Shown: positions 41,749 to 50,411 of the stretch, in pieces
How the letters are laid out: every line of letters begins with the position of its first letter
How positions within the stretch are numbered: the first letter of the stretch is position 1
Source: Gammaproteobacteria bacterium
GTDB taxonomy: Bacteria; Pseudomonadota; Gammaproteobacteria; Xanthomonadales; Wenzhouxiangellaceae
DNA length: 64,000 nt
NCBI GenBank assembly: GCA_021772985.1
Contig: JAJFKX010000058.1
Span: 1 to 64,000 of the forward strand
Direction: 5' to 3'
The notes under the pieces: generated by a model
What the model was told of the DNA's origin: nothing
What the model saw: the letters and a program-made list of their open reading frames with translations, nothing else
The model's database searches: none
Made by a program: the position numbers and the translations under genes

Positions 41749-43287
41749 TTATTCGCCGATGCTCTTACGGATAAAGGCCACCAGATCATCACGGTATTTA
41801 TGTCTGGACGGTTCGTGCAGGTACATCATATGCCCGGCTTCATAATAAGCGACGTCTATCCGCGCACGTGCTTCAGGTGTGATGTCCAGGTGGTCAAGGT
41901 CATAGTGCATTGCTGCAAAAGGTGTTGCCAGATCGTAATAACCATGTTGGATCAGCAGTTGCAGGTTTGGATTCATGGTCATGGCCATGCTCAAATCAGG
42001 CAGCAAGTTGGGGAAAGGCAGTGTTCTCTGGTTACCTGGTGGTCGGTGTTCCCAGTCCCAATCGACACCAAAAGCCGATACCTGATAATCAGCATCCGGG
42101 TGAAAGTCCAATTCGGATTGCAGGTAGTCCATGAAAGCAGCAGTAAATGCAGGGCCTACTGAAGGAAAGAATGGGTCGTAATCCATGCTTTCGCCTAATG
42201 GATTGACGGCAGGTCCAATAAAGCGCGAATCTATCCGCCCTGCGATCTGGCGCTGATCACGCAATAGTTCCTGCAGGTATTGCTGATGGTTTACCCGTAG
42301 ATCAGCTTTGTCCCAGTAATCAGCGGAGGTGCCGGTGTAGGTGGCCAGACGGTTGGCGATAGTCTGCTTCTGCTGCGCGTTAATGCTATAGCCCTGCATC
42401 AATGCAGATGCATAGTCACTGCGCGCAAACTGCTCAACTTCATTTAGAAATGCCTGCAGGTCAGCAGGTTTGTCGGCAAGTTTGTCGTGATACCAGGCGG
42501 TGGCGGCAAATGTCGGCAGATACAGCACATGCGGCAGATCAATGTCAGCACCGTCAAAACCGGAAATCATGCTGAAAAACGGCGACACCAAAACCAGTCC
42601 GTTTAGATTCATACCCTGGCTGGACTGCAGGTGCTGAGCCAGACCGGCACCCCGGATACCACCATAGCTTTCACCGAGTATGAATTTAGGCGATGACCAG
42701 CGTTGATTTTCACTGATGTATTGCTTGATAAAAGCGCCTACCGAGCGAATGTCCTGATCAACTCCCCAGAACTCTTCACCTTTAGTTTTACCCAAAGGTT
42801 TGCTGAAGCCGGTGCCGACCGGATCGACCATCACCAGGTCGGTGACATCAATAATACTGGATGCGTTGTCGATGTAATGACCAGGCGGCGGCGTGAAGCC
42901 TTCATCGGTAATATCAACACGTTGCGGGCCCAGGATACCCAGATGCAGCCAGATGGAGGATGAGCCGGGACCGCCGTTGAAAGCAAACATAATCGGCCGC
43001 TCTGACACATCATCAATGCCATCACGGGTGTAGGCGGTGTAACCAAAACGGGCAATAGGTTTATCGTCTTTTTTCTGTATCAGCCAGCCAACAGTGGCCT
43101 GATAATTGATGACCTGTCCATCAATTCGAACCTGATGTTGGGTAACCGACTGTTTTGGCTCGGGAGGTGGTTTATTGCTTTTGTTGGTTTGTTTGTTATT
43201 TTGAGCCTGGAGTACACTGGTTGTCAGCAGCAATATTGCCAGTAGGAGTGTGCTGCTTATCTGATGCATAAGGTTGCGGGGTTGCAT
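41749..43287 (-). CDS. secreted S10-family serine carboxypeptidase
   Basis: A 512-residue exported peptidase. The signal peptide (STLLLAILLLTTSVLQAQ) is followed by a Lys/Pro/Gln-rich linker. MFAFNGGPGSSSIWLHLG is the oxyanion-hole segment and ILGESYGGIRGAGLA holds the nucleophile (G-E-S-Y-G-G, near residue 206). QHGYYDLATPFAAMHYDLDH carries the aspartate and YYEAGHMMYLHEPS the histidine of the triad. Probably periplasmic. Similar bacterial S10 enzymes degrade peptides. The start may be the ATG at 43285-43287 or the internal MHQIS. Confidence 0.92.
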   Translation of the reverse strand: MQPRNLMHQISSTLLLAILLLTTSVLQAQNNKQTNKSNKPPPEPKQSVTQHQVRIDGQVINYQATVGWLIQKKDDKPIARFGYTAYTRDGIDDVSERPIMFAFNGGPGSSSIWLHLGILGPQRVDITDEGFTPPPGHYIDNASSIIDVTDLVMVDPVGTGFSKPLGKTKGEEFWGVDQDIRSVGAFIKQYISENQRWSSPKFILGESYGGIRGAGLAQHLQSSQGMNLNGLVLVSPFFSMISGFDGADIDLPHVLYLPTFAATAWYHDKLADKPADLQAFLNEVEQFARSDYASALMQGYSINAQQKQTIANRLATYTGTSADYWDKADLRVNHQQYLQELLRDQRQIAGRIDSRFIGPAVNPLGESMDYDPFFPSVGPAFTAAFMDYLQSELDFHPDADYQVSAFGVDWDWEHRPPGNQRTLPFPNLLPDLSMAMTMNPNLQLLIQHGYYDLATPFAAMHYDLDHLDITPEARARIDVAYYEAGHMMYLHEPSRHKYRDDLVAFIRKSIGE

Positions 43288-43413
43288 AGATTTATTCTCA
43301 GTTTATGAGGTTATGATCACTATAACCGATCACAACTGATGCTAAATGACAGCTGCCGTATTACATGCTCTGCCTGGCGCACCATTCAAAAAACGACCGC
43401 TCCCCAAGGGGGT

Positions 43414-43507
43414 ATGCCCGAAATACGCCAATCCTGCGTTGCATTGCTTGGCAATAGGCCTGTTATTGCACTTCACAACGACGCCTTGTCTTGGCGTAAT
43501 TCGGGCA
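43414..43507. repeat. palindromic element with 17-bp inverted ends
   Basis: TGCCCGAAATACGCCAA (43414-43430) and TTGGCGTAATTCGGGCA (43491-43507) are an inverted repeat with one mismatch. The inside is also symmetrical (GCAATAGGCCTGTTATTGC at the centre), so the 94 bp can form one long hairpin. It lies in the 330-bp gap between the S10 peptidase and the acetyltransferase. It looks like a small non-autonomous element. No other copy was seen in the window. Confidence 0.6.
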
Positions 43508-43617
43508 GTAACGCGACCATGTATGATTAAATCAGAGGTTCCTTAACTCTAGTAAGGTATCTTGCGATGCAGTTGGGTAAACTTTCCAACAGAGTTCGGT
43601 GGTACAAGTAATTTGCA

Positions 43618-44478
43618 ATGCATACAGATGAAATGATTATTCGCCCAATGCGGCGTCTGGAATTGGACACATTGGTTGATTGGGCAGCACAGGAGGGTTG
43701 GAACCCGGGGCTGAATGATGCCGAAGTTTTCTGGGCAACCGATCCGGAAGGCTTCATCGCCGCTGAATTAAATGGCGAACTTGCTGGCGGCGGTTCAATT
43801 GTCAGCTATGCAGGCCGTTACGGTTTTATGGGTTTTTTTATTGTGCGCAAGGACTTACGTGGCAAAGGATTAGGTAACCAGCTTTGGCATGCTCGCAAGC
43901 AACGGCTGATTGAGCGCCTGGATGATCCTGCGGTAATTGGCATGGATGGTGTATTTGATATGCAGCATTATTATGCCAAAGGCGGATTTGAGTTTGTTGG
44001 CCGAGAGCTGCGACATGAAGGTATTGGGCAAGCTGCTGCGCTCCAGGCTGATGTGGTTGAGCTTGCCAGTGTGCCTTTTGAGCAAGTTGATGAATATGAC
44101 CAACAACACTTTCCAGCACCACGTACACAATTTCTGCAGCAGTGGATTGCCAGACCGGGTGGGCATGCTGTCGCTGTGATTCGGAAAGCCGGTCTGGTTG
44201 GATATGCAGTGATGCGCCCATGCCGGGTTGGCTATAAAATCGGACCTTTATTTGCTGATGACCCAGGCATTGCTGATAAGTTATTCACCACACTTTCCGG
44301 CAGGGCTTCTGGTGAACCGATTTTTCTCGACACACCGGAGAACAACCCGGAAGCCGTTCAGCTTGCGCAACGGCATCATATGCAGGAAGTGTTTGGCTGC
44401 GCCAAAATGATTTTGGGTAAAAAACCGCTATTACCAGATCATCAGATTTTTGGCGTAACTACATTCGAGCTTGGCTAA
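43618..44478 (+). CDS. GNAT acetyltransferase with YitH-like C-terminal domain
   Basis: A 286-residue protein. The N-terminal half is a GNAT domain (IIRPMRRLELDTLVDWAAQE, then MGFFIVRKDLRGKGLGNQLW with the acetyl-CoA loop R-G-K-G-L-G, and YYAKGGFEFVGRE). The C-terminal half (PFEQVDEYDQQHFPAPRTQF, LVGYAVMRPCRVGYKIGPLF, IFLDTPENNPEAVQLAQRHH) matches the YitH/HolE-type second domain. Substrate unknown. Monocistronic. Confidence 0.88.
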   Translation: MHTDEMIIRPMRRLELDTLVDWAAQEGWNPGLNDAEVFWATDPEGFIAAELNGELAGGGSIVSYAGRYGFMGFFIVRKDLRGKGLGNQLWHARKQRLIERLDDPAVIGMDGVFDMQHYYAKGGFEFVGRELRHEGIGQAAALQADVVELASVPFEQVDEYDQQHFPAPRTQFLQQWIARPGGHAVAVIRKAGLVGYAVMRPCRVGYKIGPLFADDPGIADKLFTTLSGRASGEPIFLDTPENNPEAVQLAQRHHMQEVFGCAKMILGKKPLLPDHQIFGVTTFELG

Positions 44479-44529
44479 TACCGACCGGGCATCAACTGAA
44501 TTTTGGTTTGCAGACAAACTGACTCAGTT

Positions 44530-46287
44530 TCATTGTTTTTGTAGTTTTGCCTGGGAAACTCCGCTGCGAATAACATCAATCGCCACAATTTCACCGTCCT
44601 GTTCGATGAAGTCAAAATGATCACCAGGTGGTGAGCCGGCAATTTTGAAGCGCATTGGGCCAATCGGCGTCAGACGCAGTGTACTGTCATCTGCAGTTGT
44701 TACCAGGCCATCATCAGTGACTTCCAGAATTAATTGAAACCCACCTTCTTCCATACTGTAGCTGCCGCTGAAACGTTGCAGAGCAGCATTTTCCATCACG
44801 ATCTCCTGGTCTTTTGGTATCGTCAGCATAAAGGCTGGCCGGGATATTCCCTGCAGACAGGCAGTTGCATTAATATCATCAACTGAAGCAGTGGCCAGCA
44901 GTTGAGCTTGAATATCGAGTAAGCATTCTGCGTCACGTAGCCCTGCTGCTGAGTGGCCACTTTCAGGAATGACCAGATTTAGGCTGTTGGGCAAGAATTG
45001 CTGAACATGGTCAGCCCACCGGCTGGTGGTTACCGGGTCTCGTTCTCCAGTGAACAATAAAACTGGGGCATTGGATTGTATCGGCTGATAGAAATTGTCC
45101 GGCAACTTGCCTGTTACCCATTTGTCACAGGCAGCCAGCTCCTGACGCACCCGCAGGTCACCAAAAAAGCCAGGTTGATCAGCTGCATCTTGTGCTGTTA
45201 TAAGTGCTGAACCCTCACTGCAACTGACCGAAAGATATAGCCCCATCGGCAGTTGGCTGAGCAGGAAATTGCCAATGTTGTATGCAGTCTGGGCCACAGG
45301 TTGCCAATCACCGTTGGCGGCAGCGTGCAAGAAAGCCGGAACCTTAAGTGCCTGCGGGGCTGAGTAGAGCATATAACGCAGCGTTTGCACAAAGGAATTA
45401 TGGGATAAATTTAGTACCTCTGCCGATTGGGTTTGGGGGTTGATAATGGACATGTTCCTGGGGCTGTTATCAAGTTCAGTCAGCACCTTGGTGAGGTCAT
45501 CCATTGGATTCGGAAAAGCCTTGTTACAAGCAGGTTCTGCCGCGCATTCCGCAAACCAGCCCTGCAATGCAGTTTGGGCATCGGTCGCGAAATCAGCAGG
45601 TGCTTTTGCATCGGCAGGCGCAACGCCTTCAAGCGTCACAGTGCGGACCAATTGGGGATGTCGCCGCATGAATATCATCGCTACCCGGGTACCATATGAT
45701 CCTCCCCACAAGTTGACTTGCTGATAATCGAGTGCCGTTAACACTTCAGCGATGTCATCAGTAATGATAGGCGTGGTGTATTGGGTCAGATCAGCTTTAG
45801 CGGCAAGCGCGGTAAGGCATTCGTCTACCAATTCCACCGGTATGAAAGATTCTAAGGCTTCGGCTATCCCTTTGCCTGCGCCTTCTTGGTAAGGGCAAAA
45901 CAGCGGTTGTGATTGGCCGGTGCCGCGATAATCTATAAATACAAAATCCCGTTGCTTCAGGTCTTCGCTGCGAAAGCCGGCCATACCGGCTGCCATGTTG
46001 ACCGAAGAGCCGCCCGGGCCGCCTGCAAAGAAAATTATTGGATCAGGTTTTGGGTTATCGCCTGTTGCTGGTAAGACCGCCACGTGCAGGGGGATTTGCC
46101 GGCCTGTTTTGGTTTGTCGGTTCTCGTAAACCGGGTAGCTGCCGCATTGTGCTTTAGCAGCCAGCCCCTGAATTTCGCAGGTTTCAAGCGTTAGTTCTGT
46201 TGCTCCGGCTGGGCCGATGCTGAGGCAGCAAAATAATAAAACAGCAAGTGAGGGGGGTGATCTCAATACCGGTATACGCTTCCGCAT
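44530..46287 (-). CDS. secreted alpha/beta-hydrolase peptidase (S33-like, TAP C-terminal domain)
   Basis: A 585-residue exported hydrolase. The ATG at 46287 follows GGAAGG and opens a signal peptide (PPSLAVLLFCCLSIGPAGA); an ATG further upstream (46344) would precede it with a hydrophilic stretch. IIFFAGGPGGSSVNMAAGM and FIDYRGTGQSQPLFCP are oxyanion-hole and strand elements. NLWGGSYGTRVAMIFMR has the nucleophile serine near residue 196. PVLLFTGERDPVTTSRWAD and IPESGHSAAGLRDAEC supply the acid and histidine. Likely a periplasmic tripeptidyl or prolyl aminopeptidase-like enzyme. Confidence 0.9.
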   Translation of the reverse strand: MRKRIPVLRSPPSLAVLLFCCLSIGPAGATELTLETCEIQGLAAKAQCGSYPVYENRQTKTGRQIPLHVAVLPATGDNPKPDPIIFFAGGPGGSSVNMAAGMAGFRSEDLKQRDFVFIDYRGTGQSQPLFCPYQEGAGKGIAEALESFIPVELVDECLTALAAKADLTQYTTPIITDDIAEVLTALDYQQVNLWGGSYGTRVAMIFMRRHPQLVRTVTLEGVAPADAKAPADFATDAQTALQGWFAECAAEPACNKAFPNPMDDLTKVLTELDNSPRNMSIINPQTQSAEVLNLSHNSFVQTLRYMLYSAPQALKVPAFLHAAANGDWQPVAQTAYNIGNFLLSQLPMGLYLSVSCSEGSALITAQDAADQPGFFGDLRVRQELAACDKWVTGKLPDNFYQPIQSNAPVLLFTGERDPVTTSRWADHVQQFLPNSLNLVIPESGHSAAGLRDAECLLDIQAQLLATASVDDINATACLQGISRPAFMLTIPKDQEIVMENAALQRFSGSYSMEEGGFQLILEVTDDGLVTTADDSTLRLTPIGPMRFKIAGSPPGDHFDFIEQDGEIVAIDVIRSGVSQAKLQKQ

Positions 46288-46402
46288 TTTAGCCTTCCTT
46301 GTTTGGGTATTATTAATCTGACTAAGCTTACTATGCTCTGGCACTCAGGCCTTGTGCCGGAAGTTATGGGGGTGAATGATTGCAGGTACTCTGTTTTAAG
46401 AT

Positions 46403-46813
46403 TCAGAACTTGTTATTGTCGTGAGTATTCAGGTTATTGATTTTGCTTTTACCTAACAGCTTTAACAGCAGATTACGGAAAAAACGCAATACCGGATATA
46501 GCCAGCGTGCAATGAAGTTGTATTTGAATAACCAGTAACTGGTACGATTAAACAGCCCGGAACGGGTGCTTAGCAGGGCCAGGGCATGCATGGCAGCTGG
46601 GCCATAATAAATTTCATCCTCGACCTTCAACACTATTCCCTGGTCGATATCCAGTCCAAGTGCGGTGATTTCTGCCATGATTTCATGGTTTTCCCGGGCG
46701 TTAATCAGCACCAGTTCACCCACAGTTTCACCTACGCGGACCAGTTGAGAGTAGTAATTGCAAGCAGGGCACTGCTGGTCATAAACCAAGAATAGTTGTT
46801 TGTGATTTGTCAT
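46403..46813 (-). CDS. DUF393 (DCC-family) thiol-disulfide oxidoreductase-like protein
   Basis: A 136-residue protein with a thioredoxin-like N-terminus: FLVYDQQCPACNYY has C15-x-x-C18 preceded by Y-D, the D-C-C signature that names the family. YYGPAAMHALALLSTRSGLF and the C-terminal helical part (FIARWLYPVLRFFRNLLLKL) also fit. Function is unknown; redox activity is likely but unproven. It follows the hydrolase start region on the same strand, with a gap of about 115 bp. Confidence 0.85.
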   Translation of the reverse strand: MTNHKQLFLVYDQQCPACNYYSQLVRVGETVGELVLINARENHEIMAEITALGLDIDQGIVLKVEDEIYYGPAAMHALALLSTRSGLFNRTSYWLFKYNFIARWLYPVLRFFRNLLLKLLGKSKINNLNTHDNNKF

Positions 46814-47027
46814 TTGATTAACTGGAAGGCCGGACCCTCATTGGCGGTAAATAATAACAACCACAATACCAGATTAAAAAACGCTCATCATTATCCTGCT
46901 GGCAGTCAAACACCAAGTGTTAATTAACATTCACAAGTGTACCTAACTATGTGAATTAACAGGTTTTTTTAGCTATTCCATATAACATCATTGTGCTAGG
47001 GAGATTCATAGAGCTTAGGAAGTTAAA

Positions 47028-48641
47028 ATGAAATTTAGTTCTTCATTGTTATTTTTAAAACGTTCCAGTTTAATCTTACTGTTTTGTTCAGGTTCCAGCG
47101 TAGCGCAGCTAACGGATTCCAGCCAGACTGATCAAAACAACAACGCTAATGCTCCAGGAGGTTTTATCAACAGGTCTTTACAAGACCAGATTGGCCCTGG
47201 GCGTGGCGAGGACACTGTTTTTGGTGCATCGTTGTTTTTGATTGCACGTGATCCGGCTCGATCGATACGTCGTGGGCGACAATTGTTTCAACGCAAGTTC
47301 AGTGTGGCTGAAGGCCTGGGGCCGCGGGTCAATGATTTCAGTAACGGTGATATAACCCAGGCCAGAGCGCTGGGAGCAGGGTTGTCCGATAGTTGTGCAG
47401 CTTGCCATGGCAGACCGCGTGGTTCAGCAGGGTTTGGTGGTGATGTAGTAACCCGCCCGGATAGTCGGGATGCACCACATTTGTTTGGCTTGGGCATTGT
47501 TGAGCAACTGGGTGATGAAATGACCAGTGAATTACGCCAGTTGCGCACAGATGCCATTGCTGCAGCACAGCAAAACCAATCGATCGTGAGTGTGAATCTG
47601 GTTGCTAAAGGGGTGGCTTTTGGGCGGCTTTCAGCTAATCCGGATGGTACGGTTGATACTTCAGAAGTTGAGGGCGTTAACGAAGATTTGCGGGTCAGGC
47701 CATTTTTTCACCAGGGCGGAACCATGTCGATGCGAGAATTTGTGATCGGTGCATTTAATGATGAAATGGGGCTACAGGCATGGGATCCGGTATTGTGTTC
47801 TGCGACTGATCCTGCCAATCCACAATTGGCAGTCAGTCCTGCCGGGTTTGTATTTGATCCAGCTCTGGATAGCATCGAACGTCCCAAGGTATGTGATCCA
47901 GAAAGCGATGCTGATGGTGACTTGATCAGCAATGAAATTGATCCGGCGCTTGTTGATCATTTGGAATTCTACCTGCTGAATTATTTCAAACCGGGCAGTT
48001 ATCGCGAATCCGGTTTTACCCGGTTCGGCAAACGTTTGATGAGACAGATCGGTTGTACCTCCTGTCACGTTGAACAACTGGTGGTAGAAAGCGATCGACG
48101 GGTGGCAGATGTGCAAACTGAATATGATCGGGAAAAGGGCATTTTTAATGATTTGTTCGCCACTGCAACAACTCTTTTTGAAGAACTAGACGATGGCCAG
48201 CCATTCCCCAAGCTATTGCCGCAAGGTAACGCTTTTGTAGTGGAGAACTTTTTCTCCGATTTAAAACGCCATGACCTGGGGCCAGCGTTTCATGAACGGG
48301 ATTTTGACGGTAGCCGGGTAACCGGGTTTGTGACCGAGCCATTATGGGGCGTGGGCAGCACTGCGCCTTACGGGCATGACGGACGCAGTATTAACCTGGA
48401 TGCAGTGATCCGGCGGCATGGCGGTGAGGCAGAGGCGTCAAGTCGGGCGTATCGGCGTTTGTCCAGGTCCCGACAATTGGCAATTACCGATTTTTTGCAG
48501 ACGTTGGTATTATTTCCACCGGATGACACGGCATCCAATCTGAATCCGGGCAACCCTGATGCAGATGACCCCCAGGATCCTGACAACCATGGCAGTATTG
48601 ATTTAGGTGCTTTGTTTCAGACTGAGGACGGCGCAGAATAA
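47028..48641 (+). CDS. secreted di-heme oxidoreductase (DHOR, DUF1111 family)
   Basis: A 537-residue exported protein. A signal peptide precedes residue 27. Two heme-attachment motifs are seen: C123-A-A-C-H127 (SDSCAACHGRPRGSAGFGGD) and C-T-S-C-H near residue 345 (RQIGCTSCHVEQLV). TRFGKRLMRQIGCTSCH and LWGVGSTAPYGHDGRS followed by NLDAVIRRHGGEAE are typical of the putative thiol oxidoreductase/MauG-like DHOR group. It probably accepts electrons in the periplasm. It converges on the GMC oxidoreductase, with a 12-bp stem between them. Confidence 0.9.
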   Translation: MKFSSSLLFLKRSSLILLFCSGSSVAQLTDSSQTDQNNNANAPGGFINRSLQDQIGPGRGEDTVFGASLFLIARDPARSIRRGRQLFQRKFSVAEGLGPRVNDFSNGDITQARALGAGLSDSCAACHGRPRGSAGFGGDVVTRPDSRDAPHLFGLGIVEQLGDEMTSELRQLRTDAIAAAQQNQSIVSVNLVAKGVAFGRLSANPDGTVDTSEVEGVNEDLRVRPFFHQGGTMSMREFVIGAFNDEMGLQAWDPVLCSATDPANPQLAVSPAGFVFDPALDSIERPKVCDPESDADGDLISNEIDPALVDHLEFYLLNYFKPGSYRESGFTRFGKRLMRQIGCTSCHVEQLVVESDRRVADVQTEYDREKGIFNDLFATATTLFEELDDGQPFPKLLPQGNAFVVENFFSDLKRHDLGPAFHERDFDGSRVTGFVTEPLWGVGSTAPYGHDGRSINLDAVIRRHGGEAEASSRAYRRLSRSRQLAITDFLQTLVLFPPDDTASNLNPGNPDADDPQDPDNHGSIDLGALFQTEDGAE

Positions 48642-48658
48642 GCCTATCCAGCTATACC

Positions 48659-48686
48659 TGACTGGTTGGCTTTGGCCAACCAGTCA
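48659..48686. terminator. bidirectional hairpin between convergent genes
   Basis: TGACTGGTTGGC (48659-48670) and GCCAACCAGTCA (48675-48686) form a perfect 12-bp stem with a TTTG loop, between the ends of the DHOR and GMC genes. It lacks a long T-tract, so termination efficiency is uncertain. Confidence 0.65.
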
Positions 48687-48721
48687 ATATCCAGTAACCA
48701 ACAATCCTGGCATGTTGCTGT

Positions 48722-50311
48722 TTATGGGGTATTTTTCAGGTGATCGGCCAGTCGCAGGGCCAGTGCAACAATTGTCAGTGTTGGGTTGGCATAACCTGAT
48801 GTGGGAAATACTGAGCAGCCGGCTGCATATAAGTTATCAACCGAATGGAACTTGAGATCAGCATTGACGATCCCGTTCTCAGCCGCGTCAGACATCCGCA
48901 TTGCACCCATGTGATGATCACCTGGATTTAAAGCTAACGGATTCCTATTACGGGGGCTGGGGTCGAATACCCATTGCTCGGGACCGCCACTGAGATCAGT
49001 GGTGATTCGGAAATTCTGCCCTCCACGTTGCTTGAAAAACTCTTCACACATACTCAGACCTTTAATAATGGTCTGTTTATCTGCTTCAAGCAGATTCCAG
49101 TTTACATTCACTACTGGTTGGCCAAATACCGGATCGGTTTGTGATGGGTCTATTTGAATAGTACTGTTTTCATTGGGTATCTGTTCCCAATTCATGTTGA
49201 TGGAACACGAATCACCCAACGGTGAAAAATTCAGCATAGCCCGGAAATTACCGGTTTTTTGGTTGTCCATGGCAGCTACAGTTGGCGCCAGGATTCCCCA
49301 GGCTTGAAATGTCTGCTGTGCCTCCAGATCATCAGCATCATAAGGTGGAGGAGTAGGCTGATTGGAAGACTTTAGCAAGTCACCGGTTTGATCCAAAGTC
49401 ACTCTTTGATAGGCGTAAAAATTTCGAATAAATTGGGTAATGGGCGGATTAAAATCAACTTTGGCAGCTTCACCTATCACCGGATGCAACATAAAACCAC
49501 GACCTAAAAGCTTCCTGTTGTTATTGCCGAGGTCTCCGGATAGCTGCAATAAGCGTACAGATTCAATTCCACCAAGTGCCAGTACATATCGGTTTGCCTG
49601 TAAGTTTGAAGGTATCCCCGGGCGACCATTGATAATGGCTGCGTAATCTACACTTGTGACATGCCGACGATCAGCTGAGGTATTGATTCTTAGGACATTG
49701 GCATTGAATAACACGGTAACGTTGGGCGCATCTTTTAATTGCTGGCCACGTTGTAGCTGGAAGTGAGTGATATAGCGGTCTTCCTGGGCATGAAATACCG
49801 CGTTTTTTAATTGATCACCTGGTTTTTCCGGGAAAGCCGATGCGCGGAAAACCTTTTCCCAAAAACCAATATCATCATAATTAAACGGACCATAATTGCC
49901 GAATTCATTGGCGGTCGGATAATAAGCGTCCAGCTCTTTGCGGCTGATAGGCCAGTATGCATCCCGGTAACCTGGACGAGGTTGCAGGTCTGCCTCATCC
50001 AGCGGGCGTGCCCAGAAATTAAAGTGATTGGTTGTTCCACCATACATTCGTAACCTTGAGCGGGTTAAGAATTCCGGATCAACTTTGCGCATAAAATTAC
50101 CAACAATGCCTTTGTATATAGACTCCCTGTCTGGTGATGGAGGAGGGTTAAAATCTGTTTCCAGGCCACTGGACAATACCAATACCTGTTTTTTTGAGCC
50201 AATCAACTGAGTGGCCATGGCAATACCGGCTGCGCCTCCACCGATAATGCAAATGTCATAGAAATTATTGGCTAGCTGATTGCTGTCAAATTCGCTTGCG
50301 TCACAATACAT
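48722..50311 (-). CDS. GMC-family FAD-dependent oxidoreductase
   Basis: A 529-residue flavoenzyme of the glucose-methanol-choline family. The N-terminal Rossmann motif is FYDICIIGGGAAGIAMATQL. YGGTTNHFNFWARPL and RYVLALGGIESVRLLQLSG are typical FAD-contact segments. The C-terminal GDHHMGAMRMSDAAENGIVN, followed by NLYAAGCSVFPTSGYANPTL, carries the usual catalytic histidine/asparagine region. No Tat or Sec signal is evident. AAGGGAGA precedes the ATG. It lies just downstream of the metallophosphoesterase on the same strand, with a hairpin between them. Substrate unknown. Confidence 0.9.
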   Translation of the reverse strand: MYCDASEFDSNQLANNFYDICIIGGGAAGIAMATQLIGSKKQVLVLSSGLETDFNPPPSPDRESIYKGIVGNFMRKVDPEFLTRSRLRMYGGTTNHFNFWARPLDEADLQPRPGYRDAYWPISRKELDAYYPTANEFGNYGPFNYDDIGFWEKVFRASAFPEKPGDQLKNAVFHAQEDRYITHFQLQRGQQLKDAPNVTVLFNANVLRINTSADRRHVTSVDYAAIINGRPGIPSNLQANRYVLALGGIESVRLLQLSGDLGNNNRKLLGRGFMLHPVIGEAAKVDFNPPITQFIRNFYAYQRVTLDQTGDLLKSSNQPTPPPYDADDLEAQQTFQAWGILAPTVAAMDNQKTGNFRAMLNFSPLGDSCSINMNWEQIPNENSTIQIDPSQTDPVFGQPVVNVNWNLLEADKQTIIKGLSMCEEFFKQRGGQNFRITTDLSGGPEQWVFDPSPRNRNPLALNPGDHHMGAMRMSDAAENGIVNADLKFHSVDNLYAAGCSVFPTSGYANPTLTIVALALRLADHLKNTP

Positions 50312-50369
50312 GCTGTTCTCCCTTGCTGTGTTTTGATACAGGCAAACCGATGATGGTTTGCAACTGCTG

Positions 50370-50397
50370 AGACTGCCGGTTTAAGGTCCGGCAGTCT
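50370..50397 (-). terminator. hairpin between metallophosphoesterase and GMC genes
   Basis: AGACTGCCGG and CCGGCAGTCT form a perfect 10-bp stem around an 8-nt loop, 15 bp past the metallophosphoesterase stop codon. No strong T-tract follows, so it may attenuate rather than stop transcription into the GMC gene. Confidence 0.6.
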
Positions 50398-50411
50398 GTG
50401 GTAATGCTTTG

